Shown in pieces: positions 1 through 15,100 of a stretch of 64,000 bases of DNA (position 1 is the stretch's first letter; each line of letters begins with the position of its first letter). A program made the translations under genes and the position numbers. The stretch lies in NCBI GenBank assembly GCA_964016885.1, contig OZ024742.1, positions 11,709,181-11,773,180 of the forward strand. The letters run 5' to 3'. The notes under the pieces are model-generated. The model saw only the letters and a program-made list of their open reading frames with translations. It made no database searches and was not told where the DNA came from. The stretch comes from Eledone cirrhosa (taxonomy: Eukaryota > Mollusca > Cephalopoda > Octopoda > Eledonidae).

Positions 1-2800
1 TTATTTTCAAATCATTAATTTCAGAACGTTAATTCCAGAATCTTTCTTCCAGAACGTTTATTCCAGAGCGTTAATTCTAGAATGTTAATTCCAGATCATT
101 AATTCCAGAACGTTACTTCCTAAACGTTAATTCCAGAACGTTTATGCCAGAACCTTAATTCCAGAAAGTTATTTCCAGAACGTTAATTCCAGAACGTTAA
201 TTCCGGAAATTTATTTCCAGATCATTAATTTCAGAACGTTAATTCCAGAAAGTTAATTCCAGAACGTTAATTCCAGAACATTTATTCCAGAACGTTAATT
301 CCAGAACGTTTATGCCAGAACCTTAATTCCAAAACGTTAATTCCATAAAGATATTTTCAGATCATTAATTTCAGAACGTTAATTCCAGAACTTTTTTTCC
401 AGAAAGTTAATTCCAGAAGGTTTATTCCAGAACGTTAATTCCAGAATGTTAATTACAGAAAGTTAATTCCAGAACGATGATTCCAGAACATTTATTCCAG
501 AACGTTAATTCCAGAACGGTAATTCCAGAACGTTAATTCCAGAACGTTAATCCCAGTACGTTAATTCCAGAACGTTAATTCCACAACGTTAGTTCCAGAC
601 CGTTAATTCCAGAACGTTTATATCAAAACGTTAATTCCAGAACGTTAATTCCAGAACGTTAATTCCAGAACGTTAATTCCAGAACGTTAATTCCAGAAAG
701 TTAATTCTAGAACGTTAATTCCAGAACATTAATTCCAAAACGTTAATTCCAGAAAGTCAATTCCAGAATGTTAATTCCAGAACGTTAATTCCATAAAGTT
801 AATTCAAGAAAGTTAATTACAGAACGTTAATTTCAGAACGTTAATTCAAGAATGTTACTTACAGAAATTTAATTCCAGAACATTAATTCCAGAACGTTAA
901 TTCCAGAACGTATAATTCCAGAACGTTAATTCCAGAACGTTAATTTCAGAGCGTTAATTCCAGAACGTTAATTCCAAAACGTTAATTCCAGAAAGTTATT
1001 TTGAGATCATTAATTTCAGAACATTAATTCCAGAACATTTATTCCACAACGTTAATTCCAGAAAGATATTTTCAGATCATTAATTTCAGAACATTAATTC
1101 CAGAGGATTTATTCCAGAAAGTTAATTCCAGAACGTATAATTCCAGAACGTTAATTCCAGAACGTTAATTCCAGAACGTTAATTCCAAAACGTTAATTCC
1201 AGAAAGATATTTTCAGATCATTAATTTCAGAACATTAATTCCAGAACATTTATTCCAGAAAGTTAATTCCAGAACGTATAATACCAGAACGTTAATTCCA
1301 GAACGTTAATTCCAGAACATTTATTCCAAAACGTTAATTCCAGAACGATAATTCGAGAACGTTAGTGCCAGAACGTTAATTCCAGAACGTTAATTCCAGA
1401 AAGTTAATTCCAGAACATTAATTCCAGAACATTTATTCCGAAACGTTAATTCCAGAACGTTTATGCCAGAACGTTAATTCCAAAACGTTAATTACATAAA
1501 GATATTTTCAGAACGTTTATTCCAGAACGTTAATTCCAGTACGTTAATTCCAGAACGTTTATTACAGAAAGTTCATACCAGAATGTTGATTACAGAACAT
1601 TTATTCCAGAACGTTAATTCCAGAACGGTAATTCCAGAACGTTTATGCCAGAACGTTAATTCCAGAACGTCAATTCCAGAACGTTAATACCAGAACGGTA
1701 ATTCCAGAACGTTAATCCCAGTACGTTAATTCCAGAACGTTAATTCCAGAACGTTAGTTCCAGAGCGTTAATTCCAGAACGTTAATTCCAGAACGTTAAT
1801 TCCAGAACGTTAATTCCAGAACGTTAATTCCAGAACGTTTATGCCAGAACGTTAATTCCAGAATGTTAATTTCAGAACGTTAATTCCAGAACGTTAATTC
1901 CAAAATTTATTACCAGAATGTTAATTCCAGAAAGTTAATTCCAGAACGTTAATTCCAGCAAATTAATTCCAGAACGTTAATTCCAGAACGTTAATACCAG
2001 AAAGTCAATTCCAGAACGTTAATTCCAGAAAATTAATTCCAGAACGTTAATTCCAGAACATTAATTCTAGAAAGTTATTTCCAGAACATTAATTCCAGTA
2101 CGTTAATTCCAGAACGTTTATTCCAGAACGTTAATTCCAGAACGTTAATTCCAGAGCGTTAATTCCAGAAAGTTAATTCCAGAACGTTAATTCCAGAACC
2201 TTAATTCCACAACGTTAATTCCAGAAAGTTATTTTGAGATAATTAATTTCAAAACGTTAATTCCAGAACATTTATTGCAGAACGTTAATTCCAGAACGTT
2301 AATTCCAGAATGTTTATGCCAGAGCGTTAATTCCAGAACGTCAATTCCAGAACGTTAATACCAGAACGTTAATTCCAGAACGTTAATTCCAGAGCGTTAA
2401 TTCCAGAACATTCATGTCAGAACGTTAATTCCAGAACGTTTATGCCAGAACGTTAATTCCGGAATGTTAATTACAGAACGTCAATTCCAGAACGTTAATT
2501 CCAGAACGTTAATTCCAGAAAGTTAATTACAGAAAATTAATTCCAGAACGTTCATTCCAGAAAGTCAATTCCAGAATGTTAATTCCAGAACGTTAATTCA
2601 ATAAAGTTAATTCCAGTACGTTAATTACAGAACGTTAATTTCAGAACGTTATTTCAAGAATGTTATTTACAGAAATTTAATTCCAGAACATTAATTCCAG
2701 AACGGTAATTCCAGAACGTTAATTCCAGAATATTAATTCCAGAACGTTAATTCCAGAACGTTAATTCGAGAAAGATAATTCTAGAACGTTAAGTCCACAA
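1..2800 (+). repeat. Diverged left segment of the satellite
   Basis: This part has the highest density of variant units and no long near-identical partner that I could find in the window. Its start (TTATTTTCAAATCATTAATT) is related to blocks near 3,601, 12,980, 39,368 and 40,220, but the following units differ, so it is an older relative of those blocks. A local tandem duplication with a ~141-bp offset is visible around 1,061 and 1,202, marked by GAAAGATATTTTCAGATCAT. Confidence 0.7.
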
Positions 2801-4924
2801 CGTTAATTCCAGAACGTTAATTCCAGAACGTTTATTCCAGAACGTTAATTCCTGAACGTTAATTCCAGAACGGTAATTCCAGAACGTTAATTCCATAACG
2901 TTAATTCCAGAACGTTAATTGCAGAACGTTAATTCCAGAACGTTAATTCCAGTACGTTAATTCCAGAACGTTAATTCCAGAAAGTTAATTCCAGAACGTT
3001 AATTACAGAACGTTAATTCCAGAAAGTTATTTCGAGAACATTAATTTCAGAACGTTAATTCCAGAACGTTAATTACAGAACGTTAATTCCGGAGCGTTAA
3101 TTCCAGAACGTTATTACCACAACGTTAATTCAAGAACGTTTATGCCAGAACGTTAATTCCAGAAAGTTATTTCCAGAACATTAATTCCAGTACGTTAATT
3201 CCAGAACGTTTATTCCAGAAAGTTAATTCCAGAACATTAATTCCAGAACGTTAATGCCAAAACATTTATTCAAGAACGTTAATTCCAGAACGTTAATTCT
3301 GAAACGTTAATACCAGAAAGTTAATTCCAGAACGTTAATTCCAGAAATTTAATTCCAGAAACTTAATTCCAGAAAGTTAATTCCATAACGTTAATTCCAG
3401 AAAGTTAATTCCAGAAAGTTAATTCCAGAACGGTTATGCCAAAACGTTAATTCCAGAACGGAAATTCTAGAACATTAATTCCAGAACGTTAATTCCAGAA
3501 CGTTAATACCAGAACGTTAATTCCAAAACGTTATTTCCAGAAAGTTAATTCCAGAACGTTAATTCCAGAAGGTTAATTCCAGAACGTTAATTCCAGAAAG
3601 TTATTTTCAAATCATTAATTTCAGAACGTTAATTCCAGAACGTTAATTCTAGAATGTTAATTCCAGATCATTAATTCCAGAACGTTAATTCCTAAACGTT
3701 AATTCCTGAACGTTTATGCCAGAACCTTAATTCCAGAAAGTTATTTCCAGATCATTAATTTCAGAACGTTAATTCCAGAAAGTTAATTCCAGAACGTTAA
3801 TTCCAGAAGATTTATTCCAGAACGTTAATTCCAGAACGTTAATTCCAGAGCGTTTATGCCAGAACGTTAATTCCAAAACGTTAATTCCAGAACGTTTATG
3901 CTAGAACGTTAATTCCAGAACGTCAATTCCAGAACGTTAATTCCAGAACGTTAAATCCGGAACGTTTATGCTAGAACGTTAATTCCAGAACGTCAATTCC
4001 AGAACGTTAATACCAGAACGTTAATTCCAGAACGTTAATCCCAGTACTTTAATTCCAGAACGTTAATTCCAGAACGTTAGTTCCAGAGCGTTAATTCCAG
4101 AACGTTTATGTCAGAACGTTAATTCCAGAACGTTAATTCCAGAACGTTAGTTCCAGAACGTTTATGCCAGAACGTTAATTCCAGTACGGTAATTCCAGAA
4201 CGTTAATTCCAGAACGTTAATTCCAGAGCGTTAATTCCAGAACGTTTATGTCAGAACGTTAATTCCAGAACGTTAATTCCAGAATGTTAATTTCAGAACG
4301 TTAATTCCAGAACGTTAATTCCAGTACGGTAATTCCAGAACGTTAATTCCAAAATTTATTACCAGAATGTTAATTCCAGAAAGTTAATTCCAGAACGTTA
4401 ATTCCAGAACGTTAATACCAAAAAGTCAATTCCAGAACGTTAATTCCAGAAAATTGATTCCAGAACGTTAATTCCAGTACGTTAATTCCAGAACGTTTAT
4501 TCCAGAACGTTAATTCCAGAACGTTAATTCCAGAACATTTATTCCAGAACGTTAATTCCGGAATGTTTATGCCAGACCATTAATTCCAGAAGGTCAATTC
4601 CAGAACGTTAATACCAGAACGTTAATTCCAGAACGTTAATCCCAGTACGTTAGTTCCAGAAAGTTAATTCCAGAACCTTAATTCCAGAACGTTCATGTCA
4701 GAATGTTAGTTCCAGAATGTTAATTCCAGAAGGTTTATGCCAGAACGTTAATTCCAGAACGTTAATTCCAGAACGTTAATTCCAGAACGTTAATTCCAGA
4801 AAGATAATTCCAGAACGTTAATTCCAGAAAGTCAATTCCAGAATGTTAATTCCAGAACGTTAATTCCATAAAGTTAATTCCAGAACGTTAATTACAGAAC
4901 GTTAATTTCAGAACGTAAATTCAA

Positions 4925-6771
4925 GAATGTTAATTACAGAAATTTAATTCCCGAACATTAATTCCAGAACGTTAATTCCAGAACGTTTATTCCAGAATGT
5001 TAATTCCAGAACGTTAATTTCAGAGCGTTAGTTCCAGAACGATAATTCCAGAACATTAATTCCATCCCGTTAATTCCAGAACGTTAATTCCAGAACGTTA
5101 ATTCTAGAACATTAATTCCAGAACGTTAATTCCAGAACGTTAATTTCAGAAACGTTAATTCCAGAAAGTTAATTCCAGAACGTTATTTCCAGAACCTTAA
5201 TTCCAGAACGGTAATTGCAGAACGTTAATTCCATAACGTTAATTCCAGAACATAAATTCCAGAACGTTAATTCCAGAACGTTAAATCCGGAACGTTAATT
5301 CCAGAACGTTAATTCCAGAACGTTTATTCCAGAGCGTTAATTCCAGAACTTTTTTGCCAGAACGTTAATTACAGAACGTTAATTCCAAAACGTTAATTTC
5401 AGAACGTTAATTCCAGAACTTTAATTCCAGAGCGTTAATTACGGAGCGTTAATTCCAGAAAGTTAATTCCAGAACGTTAATTCCACCACGTTAATTCCAG
5501 AAAGTTAATTCCAGAACGTTAATTCCAGAAAGTTAATTCCAGAAAATTAATTCCAGAACGTTAATTCCAGAAAGTTAATTCCAGAACGTTAATTCCAGAA
5601 CATTAATTCCAGAACGTTAATTCCAGAAAGTAAATTCCAGAATGTTAATTCCATAACGTTAATTCCGTAAAGTTAATTCCAGAACGTTAATTACAGAACG
5701 TTAATTTCAGAACGTTAATTCAAGAATGTTAATTACAGAAATTTAATTCCAGAACATTAATTCCAGAACGTTAATTACAGAACGTTAATTCCAGAACGTT
5801 AATTCGAGAAAGATAATTCTACAACGTTAATTCCAGAACGTTAATTCAAGAAAGATACTTCTAGAACGTTAAATCCAGAACGTTAATTCCAGAACCTTTA
5901 TTCCAGAACGTTAATTCCTGAACATTAATTCCAGAACGGTAATTCCAGAACGTTAATTCCATAACGTTAATTCCAGAGCGTTAATTCCAGAACGTTTATG
6001 CCAGAACGTTAATTCCAGAACGTTAATTCCGGAACGTTAATTCAGGAACGTTAATTCGAGAACGTTAATTCCAGAACGTTAATTCCAGTACGTTAATTCC
6101 AGAACGTTAATTCCAGAAAGTTAATTCCAGAACGGTAATTACAGAACGTTAATTCCAGAAAGTTATTTCGAGAAAATTAATTTCAGAACGTTAATTCCAG
6201 AACGTTAATTCCAGAACTTTAATTCCATAACCTTAATTGCAGAACATTAATTCCGGAGCGTTAATTCCAGAACGTTAATTCCACAACGTTAATTCAAGAA
6301 CGTTTATGTCAGAACGTTAATTCCAGAAAGTTATTTCCAGAACATTAATTCCAGTACGTTAATTGCAGAACGTTTATTCCAGAACGTTAATACCAGAACG
6401 TTAATTCCAGAACGTTAATTCCAGAAAGTTAATTCCAGAACATTAATTCCAGAACGTTAATGCCAAAACGTTTATTCCAGAAAGTTATTTTCAGATCATT
6501 AATTTCAGAGTTATTTCCAGAACATTAATTCCAGTACGTTAATTCCAGAATGTTTATTCCAGAACGTTAATTCCAGAACGTTAATTCCAGAAAGTTATTT
6601 GCAGATCATTAATTTCAGAAAGTTATTTCCAGAACATTAATTCCAGTACGTTAATTCCAGAATGTTAATTCCAGAACGTTAATTCAGGAAAGTTATTTCC
6701 AGAACATTAATTTCAGAACATTAATTCCAGAACGTTAATTCCAGAACATTAATTCCAGAACGTTAATTCCA
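4925..6771 (+). repeat. Inner duplication within copy A, first half (~1.85 kb)
   Basis: Units from here are repeated 1,847 bp downstream: GAACGTTTATTCCAGAATG at 4,981 and 6,828, TCCATCCCG at 5,061 and 6,908. The offset grows to 1,959 bp at CGTTTATGTC (6,301 and 8,260), because the downstream copy holds an extra ~112-bp block. The same pair is present in copy B (about 14.4-16.3 and 16.3-18.2 kb), so this duplication predates the 9.4 kb one. Confidence 0.8.
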
Positions 6772-8710
6772 GAATGTTAATTACAGAAATTTAATTCCAG
6801 AACATTAATTCCAGAACGTTCATTCCAGAACGTTTATTCCAGAATGTTAATTCCAGAACGTTAATTTCAGAGCGTTAATTCCAGAACGTTAATTCCAGAA
6901 CATTAATTCCATCCCGTTAATTACAGAACGTTAATTCCAGAACGTTAATTCTAGAACATTAATTCCAGAACGTTAATTCCAGAACGTTAATTTCAGAAAC
7001 GTTAATTCCAGAAAGTTAATTCCAGAACGTTATTTCCAGAACCTTAATTCCAGAACGGTAATTGCAGAACGTTAATTCCATAACGTTAATTCCAGAACAT
7101 AAATTCCAGAACGTTAATTCCAGAACGTTAAATCCGGAACGTTAATTCCAGAACGTTAATTCCAGAACGTTTATTCCAGAGCATTAATTCCAGAACTTTT
7201 TTGCCAGAACGTTAATTACAGAACGTTAATTCCAAAACGTTAATTTCAGAACGTTAATTCCAGAACGTTAATTCCACCACGTTAATTCCAGAAAGTTAAT
7301 TCGAGAACGTTAATTCCAGAAAGTTGATTCCAGAAAATTAATTCCAGAACGTTAATTCCAGAAAGTTAATTCCAGAACTTTAATTCCAGAGCGTTAATTA
7401 CGGAGCTTTAATTCCAGAAAGTTAATTCCAGAACGTTAATTCCACCACGTTAATTCCAGAAAGTTAATTCCAGAACGTTAATTCCAGAAAGTTAATTCCA
7501 GAAAATTAATTCCAGAACGTTAATTCCAGAAAGTTAATTCCAGAACGTTAATTCCAGAACTTTAATTCCAGAACGTTAATTCCAGAAAGTCAATTCCAGA
7601 ATGTTAATTCCAGAACGTTAATTCCATAAAGTTAATTCCAGAACGTTAATTACAGAACGTTAATTTCAGAACGTTAATTCAAGAATGTTAATTAAAGAAA
7701 TTTAATTCCAGAACATTAATTCCAGAACGTTAATTCCAGAACGTTAATTACAGAACGTTAATTCCAGAACGTTAATTCGAGAAAGATAATTCTACAACGT
7801 TAATTCCAGAACGTTAATTCAAGAAAGATAATTCTAGAACGTTAAATCCAGAACGTTAATTCCAGAACGTTTATTCCAGAACGTTAATTCCTGAACATTA
7901 ATTCCAGAACGGTAATTCCAGAACGTTAATTCCATAATGTTAATTCCAGAGCGTTAATTCCAGAACGTTTATGCCAGAACGTTAATTCCAGAACGTTAAT
8001 TCCGGAACGTTAATTCAGGAACGTTAATTCGAGAACGTTAATTCCAAAACGTTAATTCCAGTACGTTAATTCCAGAACGTTAATTCCAGAAAGTTAATTC
8101 CAGAACGGTAATTACAGAACGTTAATTCCAGAAAGTTATTTCGAGAAAATTAATTTCAGAACGTTAATTCCAGAACGTTAATTCCAGAACATTAATTGCA
8201 GAACATTAATTCCGGAGCGTTAATTCCAGAACGTTAATTCCACAACGTTAATTCAAGAACGTTTATGTCAGAACGTTAATTCCAGAAAGTTATTTCCAGA
8301 ACATTAATTCCAGTACGTTAATTGCAGAACGTTTATTCCAGAACGTTAATACCAGAACGTTAATTCCAGAACGTTAATTCCAGAAAGTTAATTCCAGAAC
8401 ATTAATTCCAGAACGTTAATGCCAAAACGTTTATTCCAGAAAGTTATTTTCAGATCATTAATTTCAGAAAGTTATTTCCAGAACATTAATTCCAGTACGT
8501 TAATTCCAGAACGTTAATTCCAGAACGTTAATTCCGGAAAGTTATTTCCAGATCATTAATTTCAGAACGTTAATTCCAGAATGTTTATTCCAGAACGTTA
8601 ATTCCAGAACGTTAATTCCAGAAAGTTATTTCCAGAACCTTAATTGCAGAACATTAATTCCAGAACGTTAATTCCAGAACATTAATTCCAGAACGTTAAT
8701 TCCAGAACGT
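6772..8710 (+). repeat. Inner duplication within copy A, second half (~1.95 kb)
   Basis: Downstream partner of the 4,925-6,771 block. It contains two successive versions of the CACCACGTTAATTCC-type subregion (about 7,270 and 7,440), which accounts for the 112-bp length difference. It ends near 8,710, where GTTAAATTCCATAACG replaces the AGAATGTTAATTACAG that follows the first half. Confidence 0.75.
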
Positions 8711-11700
8711 TAAATTCCATAACGTTAATTCTAGAACATTAATTCCAGAACGTTAATTCCAGAACGTTAATTCCAGAACGTTAATTCCAGAACGTTAATT
8801 CCAGAACGTTAATTCCAGAACGTTAATTCCAGAACATTAATTCCAGTACGTTAATTCCAGAACGTTAATTCCAGAACGTTAATTCCGGAAAGTTATTTCC
8901 AGATCATTAATTTCAGAACGTTAATTCCAGAACGTTTATTCCAGAACGTTAATTCCATAACGTTAATTCTAGAACATTAATTCCAGAACGTTAATTCCAG
9001 AACGTTAATTCCAGAACGTCAATACCAGAACGTTAATTACAGAACGTTAATACCAGAACGTTAATTCCAGAACGTTAATTCCAGAATGTTTATGCCAGAA
9101 CGTTAATTCCAAAACGTTAATTCCAAAACTTTAATTCCATAAAGATATTTTCAGATCATTAAATTCAGAATGTTAATTCCAGAACGTTAATTCCAGAACG
9201 TTAATTCCAGAGCGTTAATTCCAGAACGTTTTTGCCAGAACGTTAATTCCAGAACGTTAATTCCAGAAAGTTAATTCCAGAACGTTTATTTCAGAACGTT
9301 AATTCCAGAACGTTAATTCCAGAACATTAATTCCAGAACGTTAATTCCAGAACGTTAATTCAAGAACGTTAATTCCAGAACGTTGATTCCAAAACGTTAA
9401 TTCCAGAAAGTTAATTTTAGAACGTTAATTCCAGAACGTTTATTCCAGAACGTTAATTGCAGAACGTTAATTCCAGAACGTTAATTCCAGAAAGTTAATT
9501 CCAGAACTTTAATTCCAGAACATTTATTCCAGAACGTTAATTCCAGATCGTCAATTCCAGAACGTTAATACCAGAACGTTAATTCCAGATCGTTAATCCC
9601 AGTACGTTAATTCCAGAACATTAATTCCAGAACGTTAATTCCAGAGCGTTAATTCCAGAGCGTTAATTCCAGAACATTTATGTCAAAACGTTAATTCCAG
9701 AACGTTAATTCCAGAACGTTTATGCCTAGATCGTAAATTGCAGAAGGTTAATTACAGCACGTTAAATCCAGAACGTTAATTCCAGAACGCTAATTCCAGA
9801 AAATTAATTCCAGAACGGTAATTCCAGAACGTCAATTCCAAAATTTATTCCCAGAATGTTAATTCCAGAAAGTTAATTCCAGAACGTTAATTCCAGAAAA
9901 TTAATTCTAGAACGTTAATTCCAGAACGTTAATACCAGAAAGTTAATTCCAGAGAGTTAATTCTAGAACGTTAAGTCCAGAACGTTAATTCCAGAACGTT
10001 ATTTCCAGAACGTTAATTCCAGAACATTAATTCCAGAACATTAATTCCAGAACGTTAATTCCAGAACGTTAATTCCAGAACGGTAATTGCTGAACGTTAA
10101 TTCCAGAACGTTAATTCCAGAAAGTTAATTCTAGAACGTTAAGTCCAGAACGTTAATTCCAGAACGTTTACTCGAGAACGTTAATTCCAGAACGTTAATT
10201 CCGGAACGTTAATTCCAGAACGTTAATTCTAGAACGTTAATTCCAGAACCTAAATTCCAGAAAGGTAATTCCAGAACGTTAATTCCAGAACGTTAATTCC
10301 AGAAGATTCATTCAAAAACGTTAATTCCAGAACGTTAATTCCAGAAAGTTAATTCCAGAATGTTAATTCCAGAAGGTTAATTCCAGAAGGTTAATTCCAG
10401 AAAGTTAATTCAGAACGTTAATTCCAGAAAGTTAATTCCAGAACGTTAATTCGAGAACGTTAATTCCAGAACGTTAATTACAGAAACTTAATTCCAGAAC
10501 GTTAATTCCATAACGTTAATTCCAAAAAGTTATTTCCAGAACGTTAATTCCAGAACGTTAATTCCATAAATTAATTCCAGAAAGTTAATTCCAGAACGTT
10601 AATTACAGAACGGTAATTTCAGAACGTTAATTCCAGAACGTTACTTCAAGAATATTAATTCCAGAAAGTTAATTAAGAACGTTATTTCCAGAACATTAAT
10701 TCCAGAAGGTTAATTCCAGAACGTTAATTCCAGAAAGTTATTTCCAGAACGTTAATTACAGAACGGTAATTTCAGAACGTTAATTCCAGAACGTTAATTC
10801 AAGAATATTAATTCCAGAAAGTTAATTCAGAATGTTATTTCCAGAAAGTTAATTCCAGAACGTTAATTCCAGAACGTTATTTCCAGAAAGTTAATTCCAG
10901 AACGTTAATTACAGACCGTTAATTCCAGAACCTTAATTACAGAACCTTAATTCCAGAACGTTAATTCCAGTACGTTAATTCCATAACCTTATTTCCAGAA
11001 CACTAATTCCAGAACGTTAATTCCAGAACGTTTATTCCGGAACGTTAATTCCAGAACGTTCATTCCAGAACGTTAATTCCAGAACGTTAATTCCAGAACG
11101 GTAATTCCAGGACGGTAAGTCCAGAACGGTAATTCCAGAACCTTAATTGCAGAACGTTAACTCCAATACGTTAATTCCAGAAAGTTAATTTTCCAGAACG
11201 TTAATTCCAGAACGATAATTTCAAAACGTTAATTCCAGAACGTTAATTCCAGAAAGTTAAGTCCAGAAAGTTATTTCCAGAAGATTAATTTCAGAACGTT
11301 AATTCCAGAAAGTTAATTCCAGAACGTTAATTCCACAACGTTAATGCCAAAACGTTAATTCCAGAAAGTTATTTTCAGATCATTAATTTCATAACGTTAA
11401 TTCCAGAACATTTATTCCAGAACGTTAATTCCAGAATGTTTATTCTAGAACGTTAATACCAGAAAGCTAATTCCAGAACGTTAATTCCAGAACGTTAATT
11501 CCAGAACGTTAATTCCAGAAGGTTAATTGCAGAACATTAATTCCATCCCGTTAATTCCTGAACGTTAATTCCAGAACGTTAATTCCAGAACATTAATTTC
11601 AGAACGTTAATTCCAGAACGATAATTTCAGAAACGTTAATTCCAGAAAGTTAATTCCTGAATGTTAATTCCAGAACCTAAATTCCAGAACGTTAATTCCA

Positions 11701-12136
11701 GAACGTTAATACCATAACGATAATTCCAGAACATTAATTCCAGAACGTTAATTCCAGAAAGTTAAATCCGGAACGTTAATTCCAGAACGTTTATTCCAGA
11801 GCGTTAATTCCAGAACTTTTTTGCCAGAACGTTAATTACAGAGCGTTAATTTCAGAACGTTAATTTCAGAACGTTAATTCCAGAACGTTAATTCCAGAAC
11901 GTTAATTACGGAGCGTTAATTCCAGAAAGATAATTCCAGAACGTTAATTCCACAACGTTAATTCGAGAAAGTTAATTCCAGAACGTTAATTCCGGTAAGT
12001 TAATTGCAGAAAGTTGATTCTAGAAGGTTAATTCCAGAACGTTAATTCCAGAACGTTAATTCCAGAGAGTTAATTCTAGAACGTTAATTCCAGAAAGTTA
12101 ATTCCAGAAACTTAATTCCAGAACGTTAATTCCAGA

Positions 12137-15100
12137 ACGTTAATTCCAGAACGTTAATTCCAGAACGTTTATTCCAGAACGTTAATTCCTGAACGTTAAT
12201 TCCAGAACGGTAATTCCAGAACGTTAATTCCATAACGTTAATTCCAGAACGTTAATTCCAGAACGTTAATTCCAGAACGTTAATTCCAGTACGTTAATTC
12301 CAGAACGTTAATTCCAGAAAGTTAATTCCAGAACGTTAATTACAGAACGTTAATTCCAGAAAGTTATTTCGAGAACATTAATTTCAGAACGTTAATTCCA
12401 GAACGTTAATTACAGAACGTTAATTCCGGAGCGTTAATTCCAGAACGTTATTACCACAACGTTAATTCAAGAACGTTTATGCCAGAACGTTAATTCCAGA
12501 AAGTTATTTCCAGAACATTAATTCCAGTACGTTAATTCCAGAACGTTTATTCCAGAAAGTTAATTCCAGAACATTAATTCCAGAACGTTAATGCCAAAAC
12601 ATTTATTCAAGAACGTTAATTCCAGAACGTTAATTCTGAAACGTTAATACCAGAAACTTAATTCCAGAACGTTAATTCCAGAAATTTAATTCCAGAAACT
12701 TAATTCCAGAAAGTTAATTCCATAACGTTAATTCCAGAAAGTTAATTCCAGAACGTTAATTCCAGAACGTTAATTCCAGAACGTTAATTCCAGAAAGTTA
12801 ATTCCAGAACGGTTATGCCAAAACGTTAATTCCAGAACGGAAATTCTAGAACATTAATTCCAGAACGTTAATTCCAGAACGTTAATACCAGAACGTTAAT
12901 TCCAAAACGTTATTTCCAGAAAGTTAATTCCAGAACGTTAATTCCAGAAGGTTAATTCCAGAACGTTAATTCCAGAAAGTTATTTTCAAATCATTAATTT
13001 CAGAACGTTAATTCCAGAACGTTAATTCTAGAATGTTAATTCCAGATCATTAATTCCAGAACGTTAATTCCTAAACGTTAATTCCTGAACGTTTATGCCA
13101 GAACCTTAATTCCAGAAAGTTATTTCCAGATCATTAATTTCAGAACGTTAATTCCAGAAAGTTAATTCCAGAACGTTAATTCCAGAAGATTTATTCCAGA
13201 ACGTTAATTCCAGAACGTTAATTCCAGAGCGTTTATGCCAGAACGTTAATTCCAAAACGTTAATTCCATAAAGATATGTTCAGATCATTAATTTCAGAAC
13301 GTTAATTCCAGAACTTTTTTTGCAGAAAGTTAATTCCAGAAAGTTTATTCCAGAACGTTAATTCCAGAACGTTAATTACAGAAAGTTAGTTCCAGAACGT
13401 TGATTCCAGAACATTTATTCCAGAACGTAAATTCCAGAACGGTAATTCCAGAACGTTTATGCTAGAACGTTAATTCCAGAACGTCAATTCCAGAACGTTA
13501 ATACCAGAACGTTAATTCCAGAACGTTAATCCCAGTACTTTAATTCCAGAACGTTAATTCCAGAACGTTAGTTCCAGAGCGTTAATTCCAGAACGTTTAT
13601 GTCAGAACGTTAATTCCAGAACGTTAATTCCAGAACGTTAGTTCCAGAACGTTTATGCCAGAACGTTAATTCCAGTACGGTAATTCCAGAACGTTAATTC
13701 CAGAACGTTAATTCCAGAGCGTTAATTCCAGAACGTTTATGTCAGAACGTTAATTCCAGAACGTTAATTCCAGAATGTTAATTTCAGAACGTTAATTCCA
13801 GAACGTTAATTCCAGTACGGTAATTCCAGAACGTTAATTCCAAAATTTATTACCAGAATGTTAATTCCAGAAAGTTAATTCCAGAACGTTAATTCCAGAA
13901 CGTTAATACCAAAAAGTCAATTCCAGAACGTTAATTCCAGAAAATTGATTCCAGAACGTTAATTCCAGTACGTTAATTCCAGAACGTTTATTCCAGAACG
14001 TTAATTCCAGAACGTTAATTCCAGAACATTTATTCCAGAACGTTAATTCCGGAATGTTTATGCCAGACCATTAATTCCAGAAGGTCAATTCCAGAACGTT
14101 AATACCAGAACGTTAATTCCAGAACGTTAATCCCAGTACGTTAGTTCCAGAAAGTTAATTCCAGAACCTTAATTCCAGAACGTTCATGTCAGAATGTTAG
14201 TTCCAGAATGTTAATTCCAGAAGGTTTATGCCAGAACGTTAATTCCAGAACGTTAATTCCAGAACGTTAATTCCAGAACGTTAATTCCAGAAAGATAATT
14301 CCAGAACGTTAATTCCAGAAAGTCAATTCCAGAATGTTAATTCCAGAACGTTAATTCCATAAAGTTAATTCCAGAACGTTAATTACAGAACGTTAATTTC
14401 AGAACGTAAATTCAAGAATGTTAATTACAGAAATTTAATTCCCGAACATTAATTCCAGAACGTTAATTCCAGAACGTTTATTCCAGAATGTTAATTCCAG
14501 AACGTTAATTTCAGAGCGTTAGTTCCAGAACGATAATTCCAGAACATTAATTCCATCCCGTTAATTCCAGAACGTTAATTCCAGAACGTTAATTCTAGAA
14601 CATTAATTCCAGAACGTTAATTCCAGAACGTTAATTTCAGAAACGTTAATTCCAGAAAGTTAATTCCAGAACGTTATTTCCAGAACCTTAATTCCAGAAC
14701 GGTAATTGCAGAACGTTAATTCCATAACGTTAATTCCAGAACATAAATTCCAGAACGTTAATTCCAGAACGTTAAATCCGGAACGTTAATTCCAGAACGT
14801 TAATTCCAGAACGTTTATTCCAGAGCGTTAATTCCAGAACTTTTTTGCCAGAACGTTAATTACAGAACGTTAATTCCAAAACGTTAATTTCAGAACGTTA
14901 ATTCCAGAACTTTAATTCCAGAGCGTTAATTACGGAGCGTTAATTCCAGAAAGTTAATTCCAGAACGTTAATTCCACCACGTTAATTCCAGAAAGTTAAT
15001 TCCAGAACGTTAATTCCAGAAAGTTAATTCCAGAAAATTAATTCCAGAACGTTAATTCCAGAAAGTTAATTCCAGAACGTTAATTCCAGAACATTAATTC

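Larger units (their letters stand above)
2800..12136 (+). repeat. Higher-order repeat copy A (~9.34 kb)
   Basis: The order of variant units here recurs almost base for base in the adjacent segment that follows. The offset is 9,337 bp near 2,831, 9,379 near 3,601, 9,491 from 4,141 to about 7,500, 9,435 near 8,641 and 9,449 from 9,721 to about 12,120. The offset steps correspond to small unit-count indels. For example, around 3,890-3,960 copy A lacks a stretch present near 13,260-13,450. Shared rare landmarks include CTCCAATACG (11,161), TATGCCTAGATCG (9,721) and TTCCATCCCG (5,060). Borders are accurate to about one or two units. Confidence 0.9.
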
